Assembly: GCF_030272615.1 (NCBI RefSeq)
Contig: NW_026728924.1
Location: forward strand, 372,001-436,000
DNA from: Cryptomeria japonica
Taxonomy: Eukaryota; Streptophyta; Pinopsida; Cupressales; Cupressaceae
DNA length: 64,000 bases
Direction: 5' to 3'
This document shows, piece after piece, positions 11,517 through 22,228 of the stretch (position 1 is the stretch's first letter; the number at the start of each line of letters is the position of its first letter). The translations under genes and the position numbers were made by a program. The notes beneath the pieces are model-generated. The model was not told where the DNA came from and made no database searches. It worked only from the letters and a program-made list of their open reading frames with translations.

Positions 11517-11630
11517 TTCCACAGATAAAACACAAGTTAAATGTATCCTAGGTCGATGCAAAGCAACCTCTACTCCAGAGATCACCAAAAAATAGAGAAA
11601 GAACTTTAATTTAATGCCATCAGGATAAAA
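11430..11630. repeat. Small hairpin built from the DRM motif-I exon
   Basis: Arms of about 87-93 bp (11,430-11,516 and 11,538-11,630) are separated by a ~21-bp loop. The best-paired core is around GGTTGC.TTGCATC and CCTAGGATACAT. Its size resembles a long plant miRNA or siRNA precursor. Both arms derive from DRM coding sequence, so any small RNA cut from it would match or oppose DRM transcripts. Confidence 0.75.
11538..11630 (-). pseudogene. DRM motif-I exon, inverted copy C
   Basis: On the minus strand it reads VLSLF…VEVALHRPRIHL with frame slips, an inverted duplicate of copy B. It has the same origin as copies A and B but is more diverged (a changed patch where GIGGA should be). Confidence 0.7.
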
Positions 11631-11639
11631 GTCTTTAAT

Positions 11640-12069
11640 CAAGACAGATAAAATTTGAGTTTGATTGTTATCATTTACTTTGCCAAATTCTTCACACGTA
11701 ACTCCTAAATCAATTTCCTACTCACAAGAATTTTATTATGTCTCAAATATAGGGAAACAAAAGGCTTCAAATAGAAAACTTGAACATGCAACTAAATCTA
11801 TTGACTAACCAGAAGAACAAAATTAAGAAATGGTTTGATCATCTAAGAGATGTTGTAGACTTGCAACTCACCAGCTAAGTTTTTGCGGGTAAGAATTTTT
11901 TTTGTTTTGGTTATGGTTGTGGTGTTTATAGGGAGACATTTACAAATTTATATCTATTTTCACTATTTAATGGTTTATGGGTTTGTAATAGTAATTTAAT
12001 GTTCTTTCATATTTTTGTATATATTCTTTATAATAGCCTATTATATTGATTTGTTCTATTATGCATAAT
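11640..12069. other. Stretch between the two DRM hairpins
   Basis: Mostly non-coding. Around 11,757-11,875 the plus strand reads a coiled-coil-like segment (LQIENLNMQLNLL…KKWFDHLRDVVDL) with an upstream stop. It could be another captured exon, but I cannot name the family. Confidence 0.35.
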
Positions 12070-13167
12070 GGTGTGGGTCAGACGACTTTGTCGTCGATGC
12101 ACGAAAGCATTGAATGAGTTCTACTTTTAAAAATTACATGAAACATTTTTAATTTATTTGATTCAGTGTTATTTGGAAAAAATGATTATCAATGATGTTT
12201 CCTTTCTCCAAGAATTGTCTAGGATCTTTCCATCAGATAATATGTAACATCGAATGACTAAATCTTTTCATTACAAATGCTTATTTTATTTAATTATTAT
12301 CTGAGCGTGAATTAAAATTTATATCTGTATGGAAGCAAAACATACAAGTTGAAGAGACATCTGCAAGCAAATTTCCTAAAAGAAAGCAAGCAGGCATTAT
12401 CTTAAATGACATGGAAACAAGCTCATCAGCTGCTTAGAAGAGAGCAATTGGAGAATGGCAGAGGAAAGTGTTTAAGGGTGATAAATAGATAGATAGTATA
12501 CAATACAAACAAACAATGTATGGAGTGTCTGATGTGACGTCTCTAATTTATGTCCGCAGGGACTAACTGGTTTTGGAGTTCCTGTGAAACCTATTGGGCC
12601 ATGCTTGGAGGAAATCAATGTGTTCATGCAAGGAGAACCTTTTTTCTTTTATGAGAATGATACTTTTGCACCGAGGGTATTTGGAAGTCAATATCCAAAA
12701 AATTTTATAGTGTGGAACAAGAGTTGGCGGACTTGAAGTATAATTGTCAGCTTTTAGAAGACCAAGAGGTTATGTACACAATCTCCCAATAGAAGAGCGA
12801 TTTCAAGAATTACCCCTCCCCCCCATGACTATTCAGGAAGCACTTCCTCAAATAGAGGACTATTGGCCTCCATGGGATCAAAGAAAAAAATTAAAGCATA
12901 GACTCTAGACGATGTGGTGGTGTCCTTTTTGAAGAACTCTACACTATAATTGAAAATTCACGAGGGAAACTACAAGATAGTGAAGAGAAATACAATCTTG
13001 AAAAGTGGGAAGAATGGATCTTGGTTTGGGTGGGGCCAAGTTAGGTGGCTCCTCTAGAGGTTGACGAGATAGAAATTATATTAGGATTTGAAAAAGATCA
13101 CACTCATGGAACTTCGTGTGCAAGTGATCGATTGCGGTGTTTGGGTAATGCATTCCAAATAGACACA
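12070..13167 (+). pseudogene. DRM methyltransferase fragment, left arm of long inverted repeat
   Basis: An intron-like lead is followed by a 3' splice-site-like TGTCCGCAG (12,551-12,559). The plus strand, with frame slips, then reads GFGVPVKPIGPCLEE…GEPFFFYENDTFAPR, SKNFYSVEQELADLKYN, TIQEALPQIEDYWPPWD, VAPLEVDEIEIILGFEKDHT and GNAFQIDT. These follow the order of the DRM2/DRM3 catalytic domain (PPYFFYEN..LAPKG, PWWPSWD-like block, VAPLEPDEMEFLLGYPRNHTRG, LGNSFQVDTVA). That is the N-terminal half of the rearranged methyltransferase domain. Stops and shifts mean no protein is made. Confidence 0.85.
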
Positions 13168-13225
13168 TTTGCATTCCAAATGGGTAATGTCTTGATTAAA
13201 GAATTTTATCCTGATGGCATGCAAC

Positions 13226-14324
13226 TATATCTATTTGGAATGCATTACCCAAACACCACAATCGATCACTCGCACATGAAGTTCCACGAGTGTGATCTTT
13301 TTCAAATCCTAATATGATTTCTATCTCGTCAACCTCTAGAGGAGCCACCTGACTTGGCCCCACCCAAACCAAGATCCATTCTTCCCACTTTTCAAGATTG
13401 TATTTCTCTTCACTATCTTGCAATTTCCCTCATGAATTTTCAATTATAGTGTAGAGTTCTTCACGAAGGACACCACCACATCGTCTAGAGTCTATGCTTT
13501 AATTTTTTTCTTTGATCCCATGGAGGCCAATAGTCCTTTGTTTGAGGAAGTGCTTCCTGAATAGTCATGGGGGGGAGAGGTAATTCTTGAAATCGCTCTT
13601 CTATTGGGAGATTGTGTACATAACCTCTTGGTCTTCTAAAAGCTGACAATTATACTTTGAGTCCGCCAACTCTTGTTCCACACTATAGAAATTTTTGGAT
13701 ATTGACTTCCAAATATCCCTCGATGCAAAAGTATCATTCTCATAACAGAAAAAAGGTGCTCCTTGCATGAACACATTGATTTCCTCCAAGCATGGCCCAA
13801 TAGGTTTTGCAGGAACTCCAAAACCAGTTAGTCCCTGCGGACATAATTAGAGACGTCACATCAGACACTCCAGACATTGTTTGTTTGTATTGCATACTAT
13901 CTATCTATTTATCACCCTTAAACACTTTCCTCTGCCATTCTCCAATTGCTCTCTTCTAAGCAGCTGATGAGCTTGTTTCCATGTCATTCAAGATAATGCC
14001 TACTTTCTTTCTTTTAGGAAATTTGCTTTCACATGACTCTTCAACTTGTATGTTTTTCTTCCGTATAGATATAAATTTTAATTCACGCTCAGATAATAAT
14101 TAAATTAAATAAGCATTTGTAAAGAAAAAATTTAGTCATTCGATGTTACATATTATCTAACGAAAAGATCCTAGACAATTCTTGGAGAAAGGAAACATCA
14201 TTGATAATCTTTTTTTGCAAATAACACTGAATTAAATAAATTAAAATGTTTAATGCAATTTTTAAAAATAGAACTCGTTCAATGCTTTCATTCACTGATG
14301 ACAAAGCCATTTGACCCACATCAT
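13226..14324 (-). pseudogene. DRM methyltransferase fragment, right arm of inverted repeat
   Basis: The minus strand carries the same DRM segment. The clearest open part (13,423-13,245) reads EEKYNLEKWEEWILVWVGPSQVAPLEVDEIEIILGFEKDHTRGTS then GNAFQIDIVA, close to the plant DRM block around the HTRG motif. Further along are the FFCYEN and VWVG/WPPWD-type blocks with stops. It is slightly better preserved than the left arm (HTRG versus HTHG). Confidence 0.85.
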
Positions 14325-14648
14325 CTGTCACCATTGGAATTCCGACGACAACTAATGAAATGCCCGACAAGGATGTTGTGCATCCAACAGCACTCCTCTG
14401 TCGGAATTTTATCCTTTGGAGTCAGAATTCTGACGATAGGCCGAGATCGCGACGGTATTCTTTCGAGGTATGAGCATCCATGGTGGCCGTCGGAAAGGTT
14501 GGAGGTGATGTTGGAATTGCGATGACCACAAGGATGGTCGGAACTTCCGACACAAAGTTTTTGATATCTTTTTTTGTCAGTAGTGCAACAAAAGTTGGTC
14601 AGAATTCCGACGATTTCTTGTCGAAATCTTGACCCAAATGTACTAGTG
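14325..14648. repeat. CACTA-1 right subterminal region and terminus
   Basis: About nine copies of a CCGAC/TCGGAA/TCAGAATTC-type motif in both orientations lie in 320 bp, ending in the terminal inverted repeat at 14,631-14,648. Clustered subterminal motifs are the usual transposase-binding sites of CACTA elements. Confidence 0.75.
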
Positions 14649-15596
14649 GATTCACCGGCAGGTTATATTATTCACCAGCATTGAGGATGACTTGTTATCA
14701 TCTGGAGATCACTTGGTTATGTCGAAGACATGGTTTGGACACTTGGTTTTGGAGATTTGGTTATTGGTCTAATCGGGTTGACATATTTGTTGTTACCGGA
14801 AAATTGGTCTAGGTTATGGACCGACATGCATTATCTATTCCAGATCAGCATGACATGTTATGGAGATGATTTAATCAATTAATATTGTTGTTGAGTCGAC
14901 ATGATGCATCGCATCTTGACTTACTTGTAATAGATTTTATTGTATTATTCATAGTAAGTCGACCTACACATTTGGTCTTAGGTTTTGGTATATATGTAAG
15001 ATCTCAATTGAGAGATTAGTGTGGTAGTGGTATGTAATAAGGTATTATAAGGTTGTGATATTTGGTATATGCAAATATAATCAAAGCTACTCATGCAGAC
15101 ATCATTTGAAGATTCAAGGAAGGTTTGAAGAAGACAATCAGAGCTTAACTGATACTGAATCTAGCATTAGAGATGCTACTTTGAGCAGTACATTATCATT
15201 GGATTTAATCATCCAATTGTAGTCAATGTGACTCCCATCTTGTGATTGAGCAGTGAGCTCTAGGCAGTTGGCCTCTCTGCATGTGCAGACCCCATTTGTA
15301 AACACATACTATCTGTAGTAGTATCATCTGATTGTGGGTAAGGTTTCCCACCGTGTTTTCACCCCCTACAGGGTTCCCATGTACAAATCTTTGTGTTATG
15401 TGTTGTGGATATTGTTTCTCTTTCTGTTTCATGCATTAAGTTTCACCAGTACTGTTATTAACTGTTAATAAGTTTATCGACATTAAGAGTGGTTTACCGG
15501 TATTAAGTATCAAGTTTGATTAAAGTGTATTTGGGTTGAAATTAATAGACAATTGATTCACCCCCCCCCCCTCTCAGTTGCCTCCGGGTCCTAACA
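14649..15596 (+). repeat. copia-1 5' LTR, second fragment
   Basis: It resumes the LTR at GATTCACCGG after CACTA-1 and ends CCTAACA at 15,596. It includes the shared core GAGCAGTGAGCTCTAGGC (about 15,246) and a poly-C tract before CTCTCAGTTGCC. With the 3,476-3,597 fragment the LTR totals about 1,067 bp after removing one GAT copy. Confidence 0.9.
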
Positions 15597-15598
15597 AT

Positions 15599-15611
15599 TG
15601 GTATCAGAGCC
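15599..15611 (+). promoter_or_regulatory. copia-1 primer binding site
   Basis: TGGTATCAGAGCC lies 2 bp after the 5' LTR. It is complementary to the 3' end of initiator methionine tRNA, the usual primer for plant copia elements. Confidence 0.9.
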
Positions 15612-15653
15612 AAGTCCTCTTTTTGCAGAAGTTTAACAACTTGAGGAGATTCT

Positions 15654-16734
15654 ATGGCAACTAACTATTTTAGGAAGGTCATCCAAAACTTGATGGAACT
15701 AACTATGGCATATGGAAGATCAGAATGGAGATGCTTCTGAATCGCATTAGAAGAGACATATGGGATGTTACACAGAATGGTTATGTTGGTCCTACACCAG
15801 GTCAACCTAATCTACCTACATTGGCTAAGAATAAAGAGAATGATTGCAAAGCTAGAGAAGCACTTTTGAGTGCCTTATCATATCAGCAAATCATGGGATT
15901 ATTAGATCGATCTACTGCTAATGCTATTTGGGATAAATTGAAGACATTGAATGAAGGAGATACCATTGTCAAAATTACAAAACTGGAATGCTTTCGGGTT
16001 AGGTATGAAAATTTAAAAAGGAAGAAGATGAAAGAATTTTTGCTTTTATCGAAAGAGTTAATGAATTTGTTTTGGGAATACAATGTTGTGGAGGTTCCTT
16101 AAGTAAAGATGAAATTGTTTCTAAAGTTTTGAGAGCATTGCCATTGGCATACAAAATGAAAGTAACTACTATTAATGAGTTGAGAACTATGCCTAATACA
16201 TTAGTATCTAGAGATACCTTGGTTGGAAAAAATTCAGCATTTGAGCTTGAGGAATTTGGTCCTGTTGCTACAATTAAGACAGATTTATCTTTCAAAGCAT
16301 CATCATCTATAACATCTTCATCATCAGCTGATAAATCTGGTTGGAAAGCACATTATGCAAGAGAACTTGAAGACATCAGGAAAGAAAATGAAGAAATTGA
16401 AGAGCTTGAAGCACTGTTTGCAAGGAAAATGCCTAAAGGTCCTTTGGAAGTAAGTATGAAGGCAAAGCACCTTTTAAATGTTTCAACTATAAAAAAATTG
16501 GTCATATGGCATCTAGATGTCCGGATAGACATGCAATATTAAGAGAAGAAGCTAACAGAACATATAAGCCTAACCCTGAATATCAGAGATACATATTCAA
16601 GGAAAATAGAGACAAATCTTGTTACTATGTTGATGAAGGAGTTACTAATTCTGATGAAGAACTGGGAGACAATGGATGGGCTTTTGTTGCAATAACAAAA
16701 GATCAACCGACACCTATTGTTCCAATGGTAGAGT
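15654..16734 (+). pseudogene. copia-1 gag (broken)
   Basis: It starts at ATG 15,654 soon after the primer site. After a frame slip it reads NYGIWKIRMEMLL…, the usual copia gag opening, then the gag core (LLSALSYQQIMGLLDRSTANAIWDKL…). The zinc knuckle at about 16,470-16,520 reads C-F-N-Y-K-K-I-G-H-M-A-S-R-C, so the second cysteine of CX2CX4HX4C has become tyrosine. There are at least three frameshifts. Gag would form the particle and bind RNA; this copy cannot. Confidence 0.85.
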
Positions 16735-16739
16735 AGGTC

Positions 16740-17330
16740 CTGGCAGCTAAAATTGAAGAAAAGGATGATGAATGGATTATAGATTCTGGATGTTCACATC
16801 ATATGACTGGTGATAAAAGTAAATTCTTATCTTTTTAGGAATACAATGGAGGTCTAGTAAGATTTGGAGATGACAAATCTTGTTTTATCAAAGAAAAGGA
16901 ACTATATCTTTTGATGGTAAGCACAATACTGACGATCTTTATTATGTTGAAGGTTTGAAGCATAATCTTTTGAGTGTTGGTCAATTATTTAAAAAAGGAT
17001 TTTAGTTACAATTCAAGAATGGTAAATGCAAAACCATGAATAGAACTGGTTTGGAAATTGCAACCGGTAATCAGACTAGAGGTAATATCTTTCATTTGAA
17101 TAACATTGAAAAGACATGCTTGATTGCAAACATTGATGAAAGTTGGTTATGGCATAGAAGACTGTCATGTAAATTTTGATTTCATTGTGAAGATTAGTTA
17201 ATCTAAGGTAGTAAGGGATTTACCTAAGATTGTAAAACCTCATAATCCGGTATGTAGGGAATGTCAAATGGGAAAGTAAGTTAGAACAACTTTTAAGAGT
17301 ATTTCTGAGAAAACCAATGATGTTCTTGAT
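16740..17330 (+). pseudogene. copia-1 protease and pre-integrase region (broken)
   Basis: WIIDSGCSHHMTG at about 16,771-16,810 is the copia protease active site (DSG intact). It is followed by LYYVEGLKHNLLSVGQL, SWLWHRR and the CRECQMGK zinc finger of the GAG-pre-integrase domain. TAG stops (for example after FLSF and at GK-stop) and frameshifts break the frame. Confidence 0.8.
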
Positions 17331-18081
17331 TTGATTCATACTGACTTATGTGGTCCAACAAGAAAAAGAATTCTACAAGGAGATAGATACTTTATGCTAA
17401 TCATTGATGATTGTTCTAGAATGTGTTGGGTTACTTTTCCCAGGGAGAAATTAGAAGCTTTTGGGAAATTCAAATTATTCAAGGCACTTGTAGAGAATGA
17501 AACCGGCAAGAAAATCAAATGTTTAAGATCAGATCAAGGAGGTGAATTTACATCTAAGGATTTCAATACATTTTGTGAAGTGAATGGAATAAGAAGACAA
17601 CTATCAGCACCCTGGACACCTCAGCAAAATGGAGTTGTGGAAAGGAAGAATAGAACTATGCTGGATGCAGCTAGAAGCATGATATCAGAAGAAAATCTAC
17701 CTCATGTATATTGGAGAGAAGCAATGAATACAATGGTTTACAATTTCAACAGAGTTCACATCAAAGGTGAAACCAGTACGACACCTTATGAACTATGGTT
17801 TGGTAATATTCTTACTCTTAAGTACTTCAGAATATTTGGAAGCAAATGTTACATTAGGAGAGATGAGTATACTGGTAAATTTGATCCTAGAAGTGATGAA
17901 GGATTATTTCTTGGGTATTCATCTAAAAGAAAATCATATAGATGTTTTAATAAAAGATTGCAAAAAATCATTGAGAGTGCAAATGTGAAGATTGATGAAC
18001 ACTTTAGAAGAAATTCAAGGTCTCTGGATTTTGAACCGGTTGTTGAGATAATCACAAATGAACATTGGATTATGGCTATGG
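17331..18081 (+). pseudogene. copia-1 integrase, cut by DNA transposon
   Basis: The integrase core is well kept: HTDLCGP (first Asp), LRSDQGGEF (second Asp), NGVVERKNRTML (Glu), then the copia-specific C-terminal part ending …RLQKIIESANVKIDEHF. The usual linker before RT looks internally deleted, since EHWIMAM, which precedes RT, follows within about 30 residues. The frame then runs into the inserted DNA transposon at 18,082, and the last ~21 codons to 18,146 are transposon sequence. It would have joined new element copies to host DNA. Confidence 0.85.
18076..18081. repeat. Target duplication of the unassigned DNA transposon, left copy
   Basis: CTATGG, repeated at 28,859-28,864. Removing the element and one copy restores the pol frame (AMEDEL). 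I infer a 6-bp duplication. Confidence 0.75.
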
Positions 18082-18102
18082 GGTCAGTGCAAGAAGATGA
18101 GT

Positions 18103-18124
18103 CCACTTTTTGGCCAAAAAGTGG
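18103..18124. repeat. 22-bp perfect palindrome next to transposon end
   Basis: CCACTTTTTGG and its exact reverse complement lie 21 bp inside the left terminus. It is a possible transposase-binding or cleavage-related site; no equivalent perfect palindrome is visible at the right end. Confidence 0.7.
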
Positions 18125-19202
18125 AAGTGTTTTCCCTGTTTTTTAGATTTTGTCTCACTTGAGCTTAAATTTTGAAACACTTAGAGATTGAATCTTGGAA
18201 AAAGTCACTAACATAAAAGATAGCTCTCTGAGTGTACTTTTCAAATATGTAATTTATTTTAATACCCACATAATAAAAATATATTTTTGAATGGAGTTCT
18301 AAAAGCTATGTTTTAAAAATGCTTGTTTCAGGACCATACCATGCATGTGTATGACCCACACTTTTTGACACAATTAAAATTATTTTCTCAAACCGTTTTG
18401 GGAAATGGTTTGTAACACACTGAAGATTGATGAGCATATTTTTCTGTATTTTTTTTTTAATTAATTTTTTAATGGCCGTAATTATCTTTTTTAAAATTTG
18501 ACGTGTACGACCCACATAATTTGACGTAAACTTAGCATTTTTTGAATTTTTTTTTTTTTAAATTGAAAAGAATTTTGTGTAGATTGATGACATATAATTT
18601 TTTTTTTCAAAATTCATTAAAATAAAAAAGTTATTAAATTAAGAAAATTAGTTAATATTTCAAATTTATGGACCTGATTTAGTATAAATTAAATGAAAAA
18701 TAGTTAAAATAATCAATTTTTAAATTAATTTACATATTTAGAATCTAGACAGTATAATATGAAATCGGTTTCAATTTTGTATAAAAATTCTCTGATTAGA
18801 GGCACGTAAACTATTTCATTTCATCATATTTGTGCTTTCATTCATGGAGCTTTGAATTTGCAGGTTCATGTCTCAGGTGTGGCCATCCCAGGCCTATCCC
18901 GGGCCTAATCCCGAGGCAAGTGGTGGGTTGTGAATTCAAATTTTACATAATGGGCCCCTGTTTTATAAACGGGGGCCCTCGTTATTAAAATGGGGACCTG
19001 TTATTTAAATAACGAGCCCCTGTTTCTAAATAACCGTTACTGTAAAAAAAAAGATAGATTGCATCGATTTACCACACTATCATTGAAATCCGTACTGACA
19101 AAGATTTTTTACATCATTTGGCAGTACTTTTTAATATTTTTTACATAATTTTTTTAAGAACTCAATAAAAAGATATTATTTTTTGAAGACGAGTTTGTAA
19201 AA
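18125..19202. other. Left subterminal region of the unassigned transposon
   Basis: AT-rich with homopolymer runs. A GC-rich island at 18,885-19,030 contains GGCCTATCCCGGGCC, GGGCCCC and CGGGGGCCC motifs, with partner motifs at 28,620-28,790. It probably holds the promoter of the gene at 19,203. Confidence 0.55.
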
Positions 19203-22200
19203 ATGGGTTCTAAGCAATGTCAAAAGAAAAAAAAGAGGACAATGACAATGGACAAAATTCAAGCACAAAGAGAGAGGGAGGCAAAATGCCAAAGAGATCA
19301 AAGATCACAACAAAGACAATTGAATAACACTTCTAAACCATCTAGTTCAGTGCCCGTTGTAGATGAGACCATTGAAGACATCATGATGGATGCAAGAAAT
19401 GTAGAACCACACATGGGTATGACTGTTGATGCAAATGTTGATGTGGATGCGAATCCTGGTATGTTTTTAAATCCCGATGACTATGATGCCAATCAAATTG
19501 CTGATTTAAATGAAGTTGGATATAAATTTCATCCACCAATACGAAAAGAAATAAAAATTGAAAATATTACACCACCCTCTCTGAAAGAAAATGAATGTAA
19601 TTTGTTTACTATTGATAGCAATGTGCTAGATAATCTTAATGGGTTAGTTTCTTGGAGACAAATCAGAACACATGCGAACAGATTATATAAACAATTTTTC
19701 TATAATAAAAAGATAGGATTCCAATGTCAATTAATGCTACAATTAATAAAAATGTTAAAAATGCATAAAGTCATGAAAAAAATAGGTATTTATGCAAAAC
19801 CAAAAAGAAAAGATGAATCATATAAGCAAGTTTTATCTACTGTTGCCAGTGCCATCAATTCTATAGGAAAAACAAGTCGATCTAAAGATAAGAATGCAGC
19901 ACGTAGAGTTATAATGACTACTATAGTTGACAAAATGATTGTTAGTAAAAGAATGTTAAGTGATATAAGTGGCTATTTGAACTTACATCATAGAACCTTG
20001 TCAAGAGCGGCCAAAAGAAGAGACACAATTGAAATTGATCCACTAAACCATTGTTGGAGTTTTAGTGGTAGACTTCAAAGGTCGGACATGAAATTAAATG
20101 ATGAAACTAAACAATTAATTGCAAAATTTTGGCATGATAACACTAGAGTTTCATCAAATGCTAGAGATGTTTTAAAGTTAAGGGTGGGATCAAAAATTCA
20201 TGATCCTCATCCAAAACATCTTCTTGACATGACTCAAACTGAATTCTTTAAAAAATTTAGTGATGAATCTGTGTTAATGAATTTATGAATTAGTCAAAGA
20301 TCATTTGAAAAATGCAAACCCTGGTATGTTAAAATCAATAAACAAAGAATATCTTGTTGTTGTAAAACTCATGTCCAGTTTCGTTACTATTATGATGTTT
20401 TTCGATATATATGTTGTATGTTGCATGGTAATGATCTTGTGCGGGATTGTGGTGTTTATGTTCCACCTGAAACTATAAAAGATTTTATTGGAAGTTTATT
20501 TTGTAAACCACCTAATGAACAATTATTTCTTTCTAGTTCATGCATTTATGGCCTTTGCCATTTATGTGGGAACTATTCTTCGATAGGTGAATGTTTGCAT
20601 GAACATGTTTCATCTGAGTTTGGACAAAAAATGGTTGATGTTAGGAGATTTAAAAATATAGAATACCCTCTAAAGGATGGAAAGATGGGGAAACATTTAG
20701 AATTGATTACAGAATAGAATAGTGTGAATGCATTTATTAGTGAGTTTAAAACTCATATTGTTCCAAAATATGTGAAACATTCCCAACATGCGCGATGGCT
20801 TGATGGATAGTTTTGCATATGCAAGAACACATTTCCAGTTGGAACAATAGTATAAGTTGTGGATTTTGTAGAAAATTATACTCTAAAACCACAAGAGGAA
20901 ACTCAATCACAATACTACAACTAAGTGCAAGTGGCCATATTTGTGCACATTATATATAGACATGACCATGACAGTATAGAAGATAACAAAAAAAATTTGA
21001 GGGAGTATCATTTCTATGTTAGCGATAATCGATTACACTCTTTAGAGTTTGTTCAACATTGCTCCGAGGTATTTTATGATAATCTTAAGGAAAGAGAAAT
21101 TGGCATGAAACAACATATGATATGGTTAGATAACTACACTGGAAAATTCAAAAATGCAAGAATGTTTTATTGGCCATGCAAAGTTCACAAGATAACCAAT
21201 GTCCAACATTTATGGAGTTTTTTTGAAGCGGGACATGGTAAGGGGGAACATGATGGAACAGGTGCCTATATAAAAAGAGCTCTTGCTAGAGAACAATTGA
21301 AATTTGAGGATGCAGTGAAATTCAGAGATGCTCATGAAGTTGTAGATTGGTGCAATTCAAAGTTGTCAAAAGGATCAACTGAAAACTCTGCAATTCGACG
21401 TTTCTTCTAGTTGATAGAGGAAGATAGTATTCCTATTCGGCATGATTGTAATACCATCATTGGATCAGCTAAATGGCATTCGTTTAAGAGTTCTAATTCA
21501 AACACATGGACTATATTCACAAGGCAACTTGCTTGCTTTTGTCAGTTTTGTGTTTCCGGAGATTGGGAATTTTGTAGAATAAAGAATGGGTTGAAGAATG
21601 GCAACAAAGATCATTGACACCCATAGATGCAAATGATCCGCATGAAAGAACTGATGAAGATATGGATCAAATGTTTGCATCAAATGACTATGATCGCACT
21701 TCAGATCTTATACAACAAGGTAAAATTATTTTTGAAATTTGTTTTGATTTATTAAATAGTACATAAATTTATGAAATCTTACAGTGTATATTTTTTTTTT
21801 TATTTCTCATTAAATATTAAAATAAAATTGTTTTGTGCACAGGACATGTCTATGTTGTTGTTGCACCAGAGGACAATGAAGAGGGGACAAAGTATTGGTT
21901 GGCTCGATGTGTAGAGCCAAAACATAAGCTAACTACTCCTCGAGTAGATGATGATGGTTATGACTATCCAACAGGATCTGTGGTTGTTGTTGGCACTTGG
22001 CTACGCAAATATCTAACAAGAAAGAATGGATTGCCCGCATTTGAAGATTATGAATTAGAGAAGAAGATTATACATTACTCACATTTGGTAGTGGCAACTA
22101 ATATAAAATTGGATAGATATCATGGCAGGCCTGCTAATAAACAATTATGGACTCTCTCTATGGAAGAGCACGAGACAATTATAGATGCTTTGCAAAAGAG

Positions 22201-22228
22201 AGAGGATGCAGATGGTATAACAGAATGA
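19203..22228 (+). pseudogene. Transposase-like gene of the unassigned transposon (broken)
   Basis: One frame runs from ATG 19,203 with six stops (20,286, 20,715, 20,808, 20,853, 20,922, 21,408) and one slip near 21,570. A phase-1 intron (GT at 21,720, AG at 21,842) joins to a second exon ending at 22,228; total about 970 residues. The N-terminus is basic and glutamine-rich. The middle has a cysteine-rich zinc-finger-like block (SCCCKTH…YICC…CGVY…CIYGLCHLCG). A DDE-like core follows: VVDFVENYTL, MIWLDNYTGKFKNARMFYW, and SFFEAGHGKGEHDGTGAYIKRAL. The C-terminal exon (VYVVVAPEDNEEGTKYWLARCVE) looks like a small chromatin-reader-type fold. The superfamily is not identified. Confidence 0.7.
21720..21842 (+). 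other. Intron in the transposase-like gene
   Basis: Donor AAG|GTAAAA and acceptor TTTTGTGCACAG, T-rich before the acceptor. Splicing joins codon halves to give glycine (QQ-G-HVYVVV) and keeps the frame, which supports the intron call. Confidence 0.75.

Larger units (their letters stand above)
12070..14324. repeat. Long inverted repeat (~1.1-kb arms) of DRM sequence
   Basis: The left arm (12,070-13,167) and right arm (13,226-14,324) are reverse complements along their whole length, with scattered mismatches. The 58-bp spacer continues the DRM reading (…LIKEFYPDGMQL) from the left arm, so the structure is a DRM fragment plus its inverted duplicate. A read-through transcript would fold into a near-perfect ~1.1-kb RNA hairpin, a classic Dicer-like substrate. 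Confidence 0.9.
3598..14648. mobile_element. CACTA-1: CACTA transposon inserted in the 5' LTR
   Basis: The left end reads CACTAATACATT and the right end, reverse-complemented, CACTAGTACATTTGGGTC, so the terminal inverted repeats are the CACTA type. The 3-bp duplication GAT (3,595-3,597 and 14,649-14,651) is the family's normal size, and removal restores the LTR exactly. Subterminal DNA carries repeated CCGAC/TCGGAA motifs. No tnp2-type transposase is visible in 11,051 bp, so this is a non-autonomous element. It carries host and TE fragments: LINE ORF1, a 5S-like piece, PPR, and several DRM methyltransferase pieces in direct and inverted orientation. Confidence 0.9.

Noticed and set aside
13045-13317. 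A 90-residue plus-strand gene
   Set aside because: It runs through the left arm, spacer and into the right arm of the DRM inverted repeat; the last third is antisense DRM sequence, not a natural protein.
17331-18146. Integrase ORF taken to its own stop at 18,146
   Set aside because: The last ~21 codons belong to the inserted DNA transposon; integrase sequence ends at 18,081.
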